64,000 nt of DNA from Cordia subcordata. Its lineage: Eukaryota; Streptophyta; Magnoliopsida; Boraginales; Cordiaceae. The notes beneath the pieces are model-generated. The model ran no database searches. It was not told where the DNA came from and saw nothing but the letters and a program-made list of their open reading frames with translations. Positions 34,216 through 45,800 of this stretch are shown piece after piece. A program made the translations under genes and the position numbers. Position 1 is the stretch's first letter; every line of letters begins with the position of its first letter. The stretch spans positions 1 to 64,000 of the forward strand of contig JAPTOF010000030.1 of NCBI GenBank assembly GCA_028554755.1, written 5' to 3'.

Positions 34216-36505
34216 TATGCGGGTTGCATTTTGTTAAGTAGATTCAATCTTGTTATAACAAGTTGCTCTTTGTATTATGTTGTATTCCATCATTCTCTTG
34301 GGCATTCAAAGGAGGATGAATTTGTGCACCAATTTCTCCTTCCTCAAAGTTTTCCATCCCTTCAAGAACCCCAAAAGGATTCTTTGAGCAAGAAGGGTCA
34401 AGTGGTGGTCTATCCACATTAAGTACAAGTGGCTGAGAGACTTCTTCTTTGGGAATAGAATAAGTTTGAGGTTCTATCCTTCTTCATTTGAGGCCTTTTT
34501 TTTATCAACAATTCTCCATTCATTAAAGTACTTGGGCTTTGAAGCATTTTGTCAAACAAGTGTATTTTGGTGCTTTGGTTGATTATGTTGAGAGGAAAGT
34601 TGTTGTGGCTTGATGGGACATTTCTCTTCAACATGTCCAACCAACTTGCAATGTTTGCACTTTAGTGGCCTCCAAGTATACTCAATTTCAACCTTTGCCC
34701 GAGATCCATCTCTAAGTTTTAGAAAGATGAATTCTGGCAACTTCTCATCCATATTGACTTCAATGCATATTCTTGAAAACTCCAAATTTCTCCCAAATTC
34801 CATCAAGGAGTCCATTTGCAAAGGCTTCCCTATGAATGAAGCAACATATCCCAATCCTCTTTTTAACCAAAGACTCGTAGGAACATTTCAAAGCTTAACC
34901 CATATTGGAACTCTATTGTAATGTAAGTTGACATACTCAAGATTTGGCTTCCATTACCTAAGAAGTAAAGGCCTATGATTGACATGCCAAAGTTGTTGTA
35001 ACACTCTTTGACAAAATTCCTCTTTTTCAAATTTGAAGACATACAAGGCTTTACCTTTGTTAAAAATGTCCACTTTGCCAAACTTCCACCATGCATATTC
35101 CACCATATTTTTAATAAGGAAGAAGGGAGGTGGAGCTCCTAAGAATTGCCCAACAAGACAATGAGTCCATAAATTATCCCCTTTATCATAGATATCAACC
35201 GGGGGGTCAACAACCTCTCTAACCCCATCAACTACTTTAAATTCACATTTTTCATCAAATTGTAAATTATTATCCATAAATTCTGCAAAGTCTCCTCCCC
35301 ATTTTGAAGTTAGAGTACTAGTTGTGGGGGTATACCTTAGTGATGGCAACTTTTTCCATGTGTTAAGTTGTGTGCTACCTTTTCCTTTTTTAACCATGCC
35401 TTCCAAAGTAACATTCACATTTGCTTGCTAATTGTCTTTAAGTAAAACCAAGCCCTCTTGTCATTCCTTGATTAAAGGAATATCTTGACTAGAAGATAAT
35501 GTGGATGCTTTTAATGACTTGGCAGCCATGTCATTTGAGGAGTGGGACATATCTTTTTCATCTTCAACAAGAGTGTATGAGCTGAGTGATGGAAATGAAT
35601 TATCCTAGGCTTTTGCAATTTGCAATTGGCTAGGGCCATGTGGCTCTTGCACTTTTCTTGAGTTAGAAGAGTGATAAGTCGGGCTATGTATGGGAGTGGC
35701 TGAAAAGTGGCTACCATTTACAGTTAGAGTATTAACCAGTGATATGTCGGGCTATGTATTTACAGTTAGAGTATTAACCATTGTGTCAACATAGTCCTTA
35801 CTTGATGTATGTAGTTTTTGCCCATTAGATAAGGACTTATCTTCTCTTTTTTCTTCCTTTGAATTCAGCACGCCATGGGAAGAAAATTGAGCTTCAATCT
35901 TCTAATTTTACCTTTTACTTGAATTGCAAGAGCCAAACGTACCATCATCTCTATTTGAGGGAGTGAATAGTTTTTTTGCAATCTCTATTTCTATACTCTT
36001 CTTCTCCAAGATGTGTTCCTTGCATTTGCTTGGAGGAGAAAGGGATCTTGTTTTTCTAGCTAACTCTTCTCAAGTTTTGTTTAGCTTCATCTTGCTCACC
36101 AAGGTTCTCCTTATAAGTCTTTCCAAATTTAAAAGCTTTAAAAGGCTCTTGGAGCTCTTTGCTATAGGTTGAAGAGAGAACTTGAAGATGTTAAGTCAAC
36201 CTCATCCCTAACATTACAAGCTTGATTTGAAGAGGAGCAAACCTCTGAAACTTGTTTCCTAGTCAAAATACGAGCACTTCCATGCACAGATGAAATAATA
36301 CCTTGCTTCTTCTTCTTTGCCATGAAAGCCAAAGATTGGGGCTAAGAGACGAGTTTGGGGAAAATGTTTAGGCTAAAATGTTTAAGGTTAATGATGGATG
36401 AAGGTTTTTTTGGTGGTGGCGAGTGGTGGAAGGGTGGTGGCTAATGGCTAGTATTTTCGAGAAAGGTGAGAGCATTTTGGTAGAGAGAGAAAGGTTTTTC
36501 TTGGG
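34216..36505 (-). mobile_element. LINE e: 5' end and ORF1, rest not present
   Basis: The 5' end near 36505 (GTGAGAGCATTTTGGTAGAG) resembles the 5' ends of LINEs c and j. ORF1 starts at 36323 with MAKKKKQGII and runs to about 34240 with several stops. The best open pieces are 35418-34954 (DFAEFMDNNLQFDEKCEFKV, then AWWKFGKVDIFNKGKALYVF) and 34854-34552 (IEYTWRPLKCKHCKLVGHVE, an intact CX2CX4HX4C zinc knuckle). ORF2 is absent. The sequence is cut at about 34216 by LINE d. Confidence 0.82.
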
Positions 36506-36507
36506 AT

Positions 36508-38327
36508 AAAGTAGATTGGATTGTAATTTGCATCACTAGACCTAGCTTCTCTATTGCTTTGAATGGAAGTCTTGAAGGTTATTTTATAGGGGCAAATGGC
36601 ATTGGACAAGGTGACCCACTTTCTCCATGTCTTTTTGTCGTTTAGATGGAGGTGTTAACTTGTTCGACAAATGGCTTGGCTTATGATACAAGATTTGGGT
36701 TTCATAAAAAATGCTTTAAACTCAAGCTCAACCATCTTTGCTTTATTGATGATCTCTTTATCTTTTGCAAAGGCAATGTAGGTTCTATTGAATGTGTGCT
36801 GAATGTTATTAATGAATTCTTTGATCTCTCAAGTTTGAAGGTCAATCCATCTAAAAGTGATATTTTTTTGGGTGGCATTTCCTATGAATCAAAACTTCTA
36901 TTCTTAACAAAGTGGATTTCAAAGAGGGAGCACTACCAATCCATTATTTTGGAGTCCCGTTAATTTCAAGAAATCTCAAAAAAGGTGATTGCCTTCCTCT
37001 CTTGAAGAAAATCACTAAGAAGCTTGAGCATTGGACTAATCATTGGCTTTCTTATATTGGAAGACTTCTTCTCATCAAATCAACTCTTTTGCAAATTTGT
37101 GCTCATTAGGCTAGTTCCTTTCTTCTTCCTAAGAGTATCATTAATTTTAGAGCTTTTCTTTGGGATGGAACCAGGGATAGAATTGCTTGGCATGATGTTT
37201 GTGTTCCTTTGGATAAGGGTGGGTTGGGTATTCGGAGAATAGAGGATATCAATCTCACCTTCTTGCTCAAGACTTTTTTAAGAATGTATTCTTCCAGAAA
37301 CTCACTTTAGAGTAATTGGATCTTCTCAAACTATATCAAGGAAGGCTCCATTTGGAACTTATCCATCCCAAATGATGCAAGCTAGATTCTTAAAAGTCTC
37401 ATCAAATGCTCTAACATTGCTAGATCATATATTACCCATTGAATTGGCAATAGGAGGAACACTCGCTTTTGGCTTAACAAATGGCATGTTGGGGAGTTCT
37501 TCATAACTTCAAAAGTGATCTTTTCAACTATTTGGACAACTACTCCAAAGTATGTGACATTTTTATTAATTGGAGCTTGGAATTGGCTGAACTACCTTAG
37601 TCATGTTAATGAGGCAAACGACTTGCTTATGGAGGACATTGAGCATTCCTTTTCTTGGGATCTCTCCCCAAATGGTGATTTCATGTTCTCACATACTTGG
37701 GATCATATTAGGGTACATAAAAGCAAAGTTACTTGGCAAAATATCATTTGGTATAAGGGCCATACACCAAAACATGCATTCATTGCTTGCTGGCTATTCA
37801 TGATAAACTCAATACTGAATACCATTTAATCTCATGGAGTTTGGAGATTAATCTTTCATGTATCTTTTGCAACATGGCATGCGAAACAAGAGATCATCTC
37901 TTCTTCCTTTGTAGCTTCACTCGAAGAATCTGGAGAAAAGGGCTTTAACTCACCCTTGTCAATTTCTTATTGGAAGATTGGGAAGACTTTCAACTTTCAT
38001 CACATCATTTGCTTTGGAGAAGAACCTTAGAGCAACCATTTTGAAGCATCTTTGGAAAGCAACTATCTATTTTGTTTGGCAAGAGAGAAACAATCACATT
38101 TTTAACACTGGAGCCAAGACAAAAGGCCATGTTTTTTCATCCATTTCAAATCATGTTAGAACTAAATGCATTGTTGGTAAAAAGTTCATCTCGTCTTGTA
38201 TAAATAGATCGCTTTGTAAATATTGGGGGATAGAGAATTTACTTGTATAGGGCTGCCCCTTTTTTGTACAACTTTTGCTCATTTTTCTTTTAATACAAAA
38301 TCACTCATTTTTCTCACAAAAAAATGT
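36508..38327 (+). pseudogene. LINE f ORF2: RT (palm onwards), zf-RVT, poly(A) tail
   Basis: It begins within the RT at CITRPSFSIALNGSLEGYF and GANGIGQGDPLSP. The catalytic box is intact (FIDDLFIF), then NPSKSDIFLGGISY, GVPLISRNLKKGD and HWLSYIGRLLLIKSTLLQIC. The zf-RVT region spans 37515-38250 (NGDFMFSHTWDHIRVHKSKV, then ERNNHIFNTGAKTKG). Stops and shifts are scattered. The 3' UTR ends TTTCTCACAAAAAAA at 38327. The 5' part is missing because LINE e abuts it at about 36506. Confidence 0.86.
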
Positions 38328-38409
38328 ATTCCTAACTTGTGGGGGTGTTGGCTTTTAATTTGTACTTTTTTGCGTTTTAATAATATCTTGCTTAATTTGT
38401 AAAAAAAAA
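38328..38409 (+). mobile_element. Very short LINE 3' tail
   Basis: About 80 bases of T-rich 3' UTR-like sequence (GGGGGTGTTGGCTTTTAATT, then ATATCTTGCTTAATTTG) end in a poly(A) run at about 38401-38409. The tail differs from that of the other LINEs here, so it is probably a 5'-truncated copy of another family. Confidence 0.5.
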
Positions 38410-38893
38410 TATGGCATATGAATAATAGGCCCTTGCTCTTGAGAAAATGGCAAACACATCTTGAATTCATAAATTTCTCTTGCAATAAGGTTCCTATATG
38501 GGTAAAGATGAAAGATGTCCTCCTTAGTTTAAGATCAAAAGGAGGATTTAGCTACATGGCTTCTTTCATTAGGCGGCCAATCCAAATTGATGCATTAACA
38601 GAATCTAGAAGAAACCTTGAATTTGCAAGGGTATGTATTGAAGTCAATTTGGAAGAAAAATTGCCGAATGAGATCTTTCCAAAGCTAGGGATGGTTATAA
38701 GGCACGGGTTATTGTTGAATACGCATGGAAACCCAATGTGAGCACTCATTGAAAGATGGTTGGACATTTGGTTGATCATTGCCTCTCTAAACCAAAAGTT
38801 CATGCTCAACAACCTCAAATCTCAAGGGTGGCTACTTCTCACAAAACTTTTGACACTTGGAAGGTTGTTGGAAAGAAAAAGGTCTCTCAAGAA
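38410..38893 (+). pseudogene. LINE g ORF1, part 1 (DUF4283)
   Basis: It reads NNRPLLLRKWQTHLEFINFS, then NKVPIWVKMKDV and RRNLEFARVCIEVNLEEKLP, matching the DUF4283 and following segment of LINE d ORF1, and reaches TFDTWKVVGKKK at the break. The zinc-knuckle zone is decayed. LINE h is inserted at 38893. ORF1 continues at 39846. Confidence 0.82.
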
Positions 38894-39845
38894 GGATATT
38901 AAAGAGGCTCTTATCCATTCATAATCTTGCTAGACAACACATTTATCACATTGTTGGCACTCTGAAGTATACTTCTTTTTGACATGACAAATGGCACCCC
39001 AAAGTCATTCTTGCAAACTTTTGGAGCTCAATCATCCCAACTGCCTCTTACAATGCAAAAGTGGCCAATCTTTACAACAATGGAACATGGAAATGGCCGA
39101 AGCATCTCCAACAAGTAAGTTCACCAAATTTTGATCTTGTGGAAAACTCGGTGGATACATTTGTTTGGTCTTTTTCTACCAATGGAGATTTCTCTTTCAG
39201 ACACGCATGGGAGCATTTTAGGAACCAAGGAGATCCCTTCCCTTGGAAAACCCTTGCGTGGCATAAAGGGCACAACCCAAGACATGGCTTTCTTGTTTGG
39301 CTCGCAATTAAGGATAGGCTAAGCACAAAATTCAGAATTCTTACTTGGGGAATACCTCTTTGCCCTCTTTGCATTTTTTCTCATATGGGGTGTGAACCAC
39401 ATGATCATCTCTTCTTTGAATGTAGCTTTACAAGAAGGATTTGGAGGAATGGATTAAAAATCACTTTGGCACCTGAAAATTTGATTGTTTGGAATGACAT
39501 TTTGGAGTACCTCACCCTTCTTGCACTTGAGAAAAATATGATGGCACCTATTTTAAAGCACCTCTTTGGAGCTTCAATCTATCATATATGTCTTGAGAGG
39601 AATAAAAGTATCTACAACCAGTAAGCACGCATGTAAGAAAGTATCTTTCATATCATTTACAATGATGTATGAGTTGAAATTTCTTATTGTAGAAATTTCC
39701 CACCCACTCGTACAAATATTGAGCTTGGAAAGATATGAAAGATAGATGACACTTTCCACACTCTTGACTTCTTTTGCTTCTTGTACATGGTACTCTGTGT
39801 TTAGTTTGAGTAATATGCATATTAACTTGCTTCCAAAAAAAAAAA
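38894..39845 (+). mobile_element. LINE h: 5'-truncated copy with well-kept zf-RVT, inserted in LINE g ORF1
   Basis: An open frame at 39061-39624 gives the ORF2 C-terminus with one continuous zf-RVT domain: NGDFSFRHAWEHFRNQGDPF, then HNPRHGFLVWLAIKDRLSTK and CIFSHMGCEPHDHLFFECSF. It ends early at ERNKSIYNQ. The poly(A) is at 39835-39845. The flanks GGTCTCTCAAGAA (38881-38893) and GGTCTATCAAGAA (39846-39858) are a 13-bp target duplication with one mismatch. Truncation from the 5' end is normal for LINEs. Confidence 0.87.
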
Positions 39846-40126
39846 GGTCTATCAAGAAAGAAGTGCCCCAAACTATGAGAAATAAGTTGAATTGGGATCT
39901 TCTTCAAATACAATGCATAATACCAATGGAATGATTGCCAAACCATACTCTTGGAAGGAGACACCAAAAATGGACTCAAAGCAAATAAATTCTTACAAAG
40001 CACTTGAAGATTTTGAAATTGGGAAGAAAGTGACCTTGTCTCTTGTCTTGGAGATCATGATCATATTGAAGAGCGACTTATGCTTGGAAAAGATGCATTA
40101 AACCAAAGTTCCACTCCTCCACCACC

Positions 40127-40136
40127 TAAATGATAT
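40127..40136 (+). promoter_or_regulatory. ORF1/ORF2 stop-start overlap (ATGA) of LINE g
   Basis: The sequence TAAATGATAT contains the ORF1 stop TGA and the ORF2 start ATG sharing two bases. The same arrangement (AAATGATAT) is found on the minus strand at 31938-31930 in LINE d. This fits translation of ORF2 by termination and reinitiation. Confidence 0.65.
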
Positions 40137-41034
40137 GTGCATGGAATGTTAGGGGATTTGAGCTCTATTGATTGTATCATGAATATTTTGATGACTTTCT
40201 CTTCATACTCCAGGCTAAAAATCAATAAAGCTAAAAGTGACATTTTTTCTTTGATAGGGTCTCTTGTGATGATATAATGGCAATTGTTGAAAGAGTTGGA
40301 CTCAGTGAAGGAGAACTTCTAATTCGTTATTTGGGTATCCCTCTTGTCTCAAGAAAGCTTAGAAAAGCTGATTGCTATCCTTCCTTGGAAAAAATAATGG
40401 GAGAGTTGATTCTTGGTGCAACAATTGGCTCTCATTTGTGGGTAGACCTGTGCTTATTAAATCAATCCTTACTCAACTTTGCGCATATTGGGAAAATGCT
40501 CTTCTTATTCCTAAAGGTGTCTTGGCTGCCACTGAGTCAAAATTAAAGGCTTTCTTGTGGAGAGGTATGGGTCTCAAGGTGGCTTGGAAGGAGGTTTGTC
40601 TTCCCATGCATAAGGAGGGGCTTGGTATTAGAAGTATTGAGGAAATCAACTGGTCTACATGCTCAAAATATTTTGAAGGATGTCTGCAGCAAAAGAAACA
40701 ATTTAGAGTCAATGGATCCACACAAATTACATCAAAGATTCTTCCATTTGGGTGTTGCAAACTCTTAGGGATGCGAGTTGGATCTTCAAGATGATTTTGA
40801 GGTGCCGAGGTATTGCGAAAAGCATCATTCAGCATAATATTGGAAATGGCACTAATAAATTTTTTTTTGGATTGACAATTGGAACAAAGAAGGTTATCTC
40901 TTGAAGCATTGGACAAGCACTTTCCAACTCGCTCTCTCTTTTCTAAGGTTAGTGACATCTTCACAAATGGCACTTGGAATTTGCCAACTCATCTTCTTCA
41001 CAATGATGTACCAAATTTTGCACCTCATGAAGAC

Positions 41035-41039
41035 ACCTT
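41035..41039. repeat. Target-site duplication ACCTT of composite B (partner 51371-51375)
   Basis: ACCTT lies directly before TGTTAGG (41040) and directly after CCTACA (51370). Collapsing the copies joins LINE g as PHEDTLHKTLWTLSPNGDFS without a frame break. Confidence 0.87.
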
Positions 41040-42661
41040 TGTTAGGATTAGTATGCCCTAAAGCTCACTTGTACATGACATTTTGGATATGAAACAATGA
41101 ATAATCATATTTTTGTTAAATGGCATTATGAGTTTCTTACATATAATCTCTGTTATGTTTTATCGATGCATGTATGAAGGTCCTTTGACTTACACTAATG
41201 ACTTGGGTGCACAGTGAGGCTAGACGCACAGTAGGTCCAAGTCTAGATTTAGTCACGTCATAAATTGAATCCATAACCAAATAGTAGTGTTGGGGACTCT
41301 ACTGGGATAAGGTTATATTGAGCAAGTCTCCTCTTTGAGGGTGATCTACCTAGGTCATTAGAGGACTTTCTGAATTTGTCTCAATAGTACGTGTGTCACA
41401 TATTGGATAGGACCATTGTGAGTATGTTTTCTAGAGACGTACTATCAAAGAAAGAAAACAAGACACTCACTGCTACTAAATGATCATTGCTCTTAATCTT
41501 GAGTATATGTGGATGAACTAATGAAGTTAGGGTTTAGTACTTTTATTCACTGTGGGTGAGATTTTATTTTATTAGGATCAACAGCCTTGTGCATTGAGTG
41601 CTAAGTTCAAATTAATTAGAACATGCATATGCAAAATGGAATCTATGTGCCCCCTTTGGGATTGTCCAAATTTATCATCCGAATCTAGATCTAGTGATAC
41701 TACCTTTATAGGTGTGTTTGTCATATGGCTTGAGGGTCGCTTCCAAGATCAAGAGATTCCATGACCAAGGATGGTCGGCAATTGGACAAGAAACCCAACG
41801 GAAAAAGATACAGCTAAGGAGGTGATAGTACACAGGCCAAAGGACCGGTCTTAGCTGTGGGTATACATAGAGGGGCATTATGGTCGGTTATCTAGTAGGT
41901 CAAAGACAAAGTTCACATTCTTTTGTGATAAGCTTTTGGGTAATGACAATTATTCTTGGAGTGCAACTTTGATCTTATGGTGGAATAGATCGGAGTTAAA
42001 AAAAATTGTTATGTTGCCTAGATCGGGCAAGGATATTTTTAATTATTTTTGGAAGCCAATGATAATTGTGTCTTCTTGGCCCCTTCCCTAGTTGAAATGA
42101 CTTCGAGAGAGTAATCTTGAAAGAGCAAATTCCATATTGTGGTAGTAGCCTTATTGGGCCAAAGCTTGAAATTGGGTTTGGGCTTTCTTTAGAGTACAAA
42201 ATAACCTAATTAGGCTAGGATGGCTTCCTATTGGGCTTGGGCCTCCACATGGATTATGGACTATGTGTTGGACTTGGATAATGGGCTTGGCCTAAGTCTT
42301 CCAAGACAAGTGGACAACTTGCAAAATACTACAAAAACAAGTGGACAACTTGCACAAGTCTTCCAAGACAAGATTGACAAGTTACATAAAGGAAATACTA
42401 CATGGAAATTTTCTCCCACATTGAAAGTTTAGCAACTTTGGGTGCCAAGGTTCTCTCTATAAATAGACAAGACCCTACACCTTTTATGTATTCCACTTTG
42501 TAGTTGATTTCTTCCTTTTTGGCAAGAAAATACTACAACACATAGTACACACTTATTGTGTGATTTTTGCTCTAGTTTTTCAAGAGCATATTACTTTGCT
42601 TCTTCCTACACAAGAGGCTATTCTCTCAAGATAAGTCTCTTTAGCCATAGGGAAGAAGACT
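41040..42661 (+). repeat. Copia LTR, plus orientation, truncated at its 3' end
   Basis: It starts TGTTAGGATTAGTATGCCC and proceeds past the TATA box to GGGAAGAAGACT, then jumps to a minus-oriented LTR end. It lacks about 250 bases including the CGATCCTACA terminus. It contains the 70-codon open frame at 42220-42432 also found in other copies. Confidence 0.87.
42458..42465 (+). promoter_or_regulatory. TATA box in the left LTR of composite B
   Basis: TATAAATA, preceded within 170 bases by two copies of a CAAGTGGACAACTTGC unit (about 42307-42359) and CTTCCAAGACAAG repeats. The layout fits a copia U3 promoter with tandem enhancer boxes. Confidence 0.7.
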
Positions 42662-42826
42662 AAGTCATTAGTGCAAGTCAAAGGACCTTTATACATGCAT
42701 CGATAAAACATAACAGAGATTATATGTAAGAAACTCGTAATGCCATTTAACAAAAATATGATTATTCATTGTTTCATATCCAAAATGTCATGTACAAGTG
42801 AGCTTTAGGGCATACTAATCCTAACA
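42662..42826 (-). repeat. Copia LTR end fragment, minus orientation (165 bp)
   Basis: It ends ACTAATCCTAACA and is followed by the PPT. It is an inverted copy of 41040-41204 with about 3 mismatches, so the two arms flank a 1.46 kb spacer as an inverted repeat. Confidence 0.85.
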
Positions 42827-42839
42827 ATCTCCCACTTGC
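42827..42839 (-). promoter_or_regulatory. Polypurine tract of copia B
   Basis: The minus strand reads CAAGTGGGAGAT directly against the LTR start TGTTAGG. It primes plus-strand synthesis in copia elements. The same tract is at 7609, 11620 and 49235. Confidence 0.8.
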
Positions 42840-42840
42840 A

Positions 42841-45800
42841 CTAAAGATTACTTCTGCAAAACCTAATACCTAAAGACTCTAAATGTGTGGCAAACACTTT
42901 CTCTGAAAGAGTCTTAGTAAATGGGTCTGCCAGGTTTTCCGCTGAAGCTATCTTGTTAACTACTACATCTCCTCTTTGGATAAACTCATGGATCAAATGA
43001 TATTTCCGTTCAATGTGTTTACCCTTTTTGTGATTCCTGGGCTCTTTGCACTGTGAAACAGCACCGTTGTTGTCGCAATACAACGTTATTGGTCTGTGAG
43101 CTGCCGGCACAACCTCTAGGTCTAACAGGAACTTTCTTAGCCATACTGCCTCTTTCGCAGCCTCAGATGCTGCTACATACTCGGCCTCCATGGTAGAGTC
43201 AGCAATACAATTTTTCTTCACACTTCTCCATGAAATAGCTCATCCTGACAGAGTGAAAACATATCCAGAAGTAGACTTCCTAGAATCTCTGTTGGACTGG
43301 AAATCCGAGTCTGTATAGGCTAATGGTGTTAGATCATCTGCATGGTATTCTAGCACATAATCCTTTGTTCCTTGCAGGAATTTGAATATATGCTTAACCG
43401 TGACCCAATGTACCGGTCCAGGGTTTGACTGATATCTACTAACCATGCCAACAACAAAGCAGATATCTGGTCTAGTACATAACATGGCATACATGAGACT
43501 TCCAACTGCTGAAGCATAAGGAACTCGCTTCATGCTCTCTATCTCCTCAGGTGTTTTAGGACATTGATCTCAAGATAGATAAACTCCATGTCTAGAAGGT
43601 AACAAGGCCTTCTTAGAGTTTTGCATGTTAAACCTGACTAATATCTTCTCAATAAATGAAGCTTGAGATAGGGCTAGCCTTCTGTTCTTATGATCTCGCA
43701 TAAGCTTGATGCCTAGAACATAACTAGCTTCTCCTAAATCCTTCATTTGAAATTGAGTAGAAAGGCAAACCTTGATGGATGATAACATCGCCACATCATT
43801 TCCAATTAGTAGGATATCATCCACATACAGAACCAAAAAAGCTATAGCATTTTCATTACGCCTTTTATACACTCAAGGTTCATCAATATTTTGATCAAAA
43901 CCATAAGATTTAATTGCCCGATCAAATTTGATGTTCCATGCTCTAGATGCCTGTTTTAATCCATAAATGGACTTTTTTAATTTACAAACCATATGTTCCT
44001 GGCCTTTAGCAATGTATCCATTTGGCTGTGTCATGTAAATGGTCTCATCAAGTTCCCCATTAAGAAAGGCTGTCTTGACGTCCATTTGCCATATCTCGTA
44101 GTCATAATGACAAGCACTGGCAAGAAGTATCGTGAAGGATTTAAGCATGGCTACTGGTGACAAAGTTTCCTCATAATCGATCTCTTCTTTCTGAGTATAA
44201 CCTTTCGCCACCAACCTTGCTTTAAAGGTTTCAACTTTTCCATCAACTCCTCTTTTTCTCTTGTAGACCCATTTGCACCCTATAAGTTTTGCCCCTTCAG
44301 GTGCAACTACAAGATCCTAGACTTTGTTAGAATACATAGATTCTAACTCTGAATCCATTGCCTTATGCCATTGGTGGCATCTATGTCAGAAACTGCTTCA
44401 TCATAACTTACGGGATCCACCACCTGATTCTCTGAAGAAGTCTGAAAGGACTCTCCATAGTATCTATCAGGAGGCTTGGATATCCTCCCACTACGATGAT
44501 GCTCCGATATATTAGGTGTAATATGCTGTTCTTTTTCATTCACAGTTACCACAGGTGTTACTGGAGATTCTTGTGAAATCTCATATAGAACAATTTCAGA
44601 ATCTAGTGTTATCTGGACCATTTCATCATTTTCTAAGTATCTAGCATGGGTGCTTACAAACACCTTTTGCTCCTTAGGATTATAAAAGATCCCACCTCTG
44701 GTTCCCTTAGGATATCCAATGAAATAGCATAACTCAGATCTTGGTTCCAATTTTGAAGCATTACTATTAAGTACATAAGCTGGACAGCCCCAAATGTGGA
44801 GGTGATTTAGACTAGGCTTACGCCCAGTCCACATTTCTTGAGGTGTCCTAGGTACTGATTTAGATGGTACCAAGTTCAAGATGTATGCCGCTGTTTCAAT
44901 GGCATACCCCCAAAAAGATAAAGGTAATGATGTATGACTCATCATTGACCTAACCATATCCAATGGGGTACGATTTCTTCTCTCTGCTACACCATTTTGC
45001 TGAGGAGTCCCTGGTGCAGTCAACTGAGACACTATCCCTTCTTGTGTAAGATAGTCTCTGAACTCACCCGAGAGGTATTCGCCACCTCGATAAGACCGAA
45101 GGGCTTTGATATGTTTATCTAATTTTCGCTCTGTCTCAGCTTTGAACTCTTTGAATTTCTCAAAGGATTTAGACTTGCGTCGCATCAGATATACATATCC
45201 ATATCTAGAGTAATCATCGTAAAAGTAATGAAATACTCATAACCTCCTCGTGCTGGTTTGCTCATAGGACCACACACATCAGTGTGAACCAATTCCAATA
45301 CTTCTTTGGTGCTTTCTCCTTTAGAAGAAGATGACCGTTTAGTCATCTTCCCTTTGAGACAAGATTCACACGAAGGTAGATCTTCAAGATATAATGAGCT
45401 AAGATGCCCATCCTCGACTAATCTCCGAATTTGCTTTAGACTGATATGTCCTAAGCGTAGGTGCCAAAGATATGTATCATTGGTCGAAGAAACCTTCATT
45501 TTTCGGGAATTAGTTTGTTCTATATTATGCAGTGAGTTTGTAATAGGTTTTATATAGAACAAGTTATCATGCATGCTACCGGAACAAATAATATTTCCAT
45601 CCCTACTGATATTAACACCAGAATGGAAATTAATGCAAAAACCATCTAATATTAATTGCAAAATAGAGATAAGGTTTTTACGTACATCCAAAACATAATA
45701 AACATTGTTCAAAAATATCTTCCTATTACATGGAAAATTTAAGTACATTCCTCCCACTGTAGCAGCCCATACTTTTGCTCCATTCCCCAACCTCATAGCA

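Larger units (their letters stand above)
39846..41039 (+). pseudogene. LINE g: end of ORF1, start of ORF2, internal deletion, RT thumb region
   Basis: The ORF1 C-terminus runs to NQSSTPPPPK and a TGA (40131-40133) overlapped by the ORF2 ATG (40130-40132), which opens MICAWNVRGF, the endonuclease start. At about 40158 the sequence jumps to the RT (SSIDCIMNILMTFSSYSRLK), so most of the endonuclease and the RT palm are deleted. Then come YLGIPLVSRKLRKADC, GRPVLIKSILTQLCAYW, AFLWRGMGLKVAWKEVCLPM and THLLHNDVPNFAPHEDT. It is interrupted by composite B at 41039 and continues at 51371. Confidence 0.85.

Noticed and set aside
42220..42432. The 70-codon frame starting MASYWAWASTW as a gene
   Set aside because: It lies in the LTR upstream of the TATA box and overlaps tandem repeats. 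Its presence in several copies follows from recent common origin of the LTRs.
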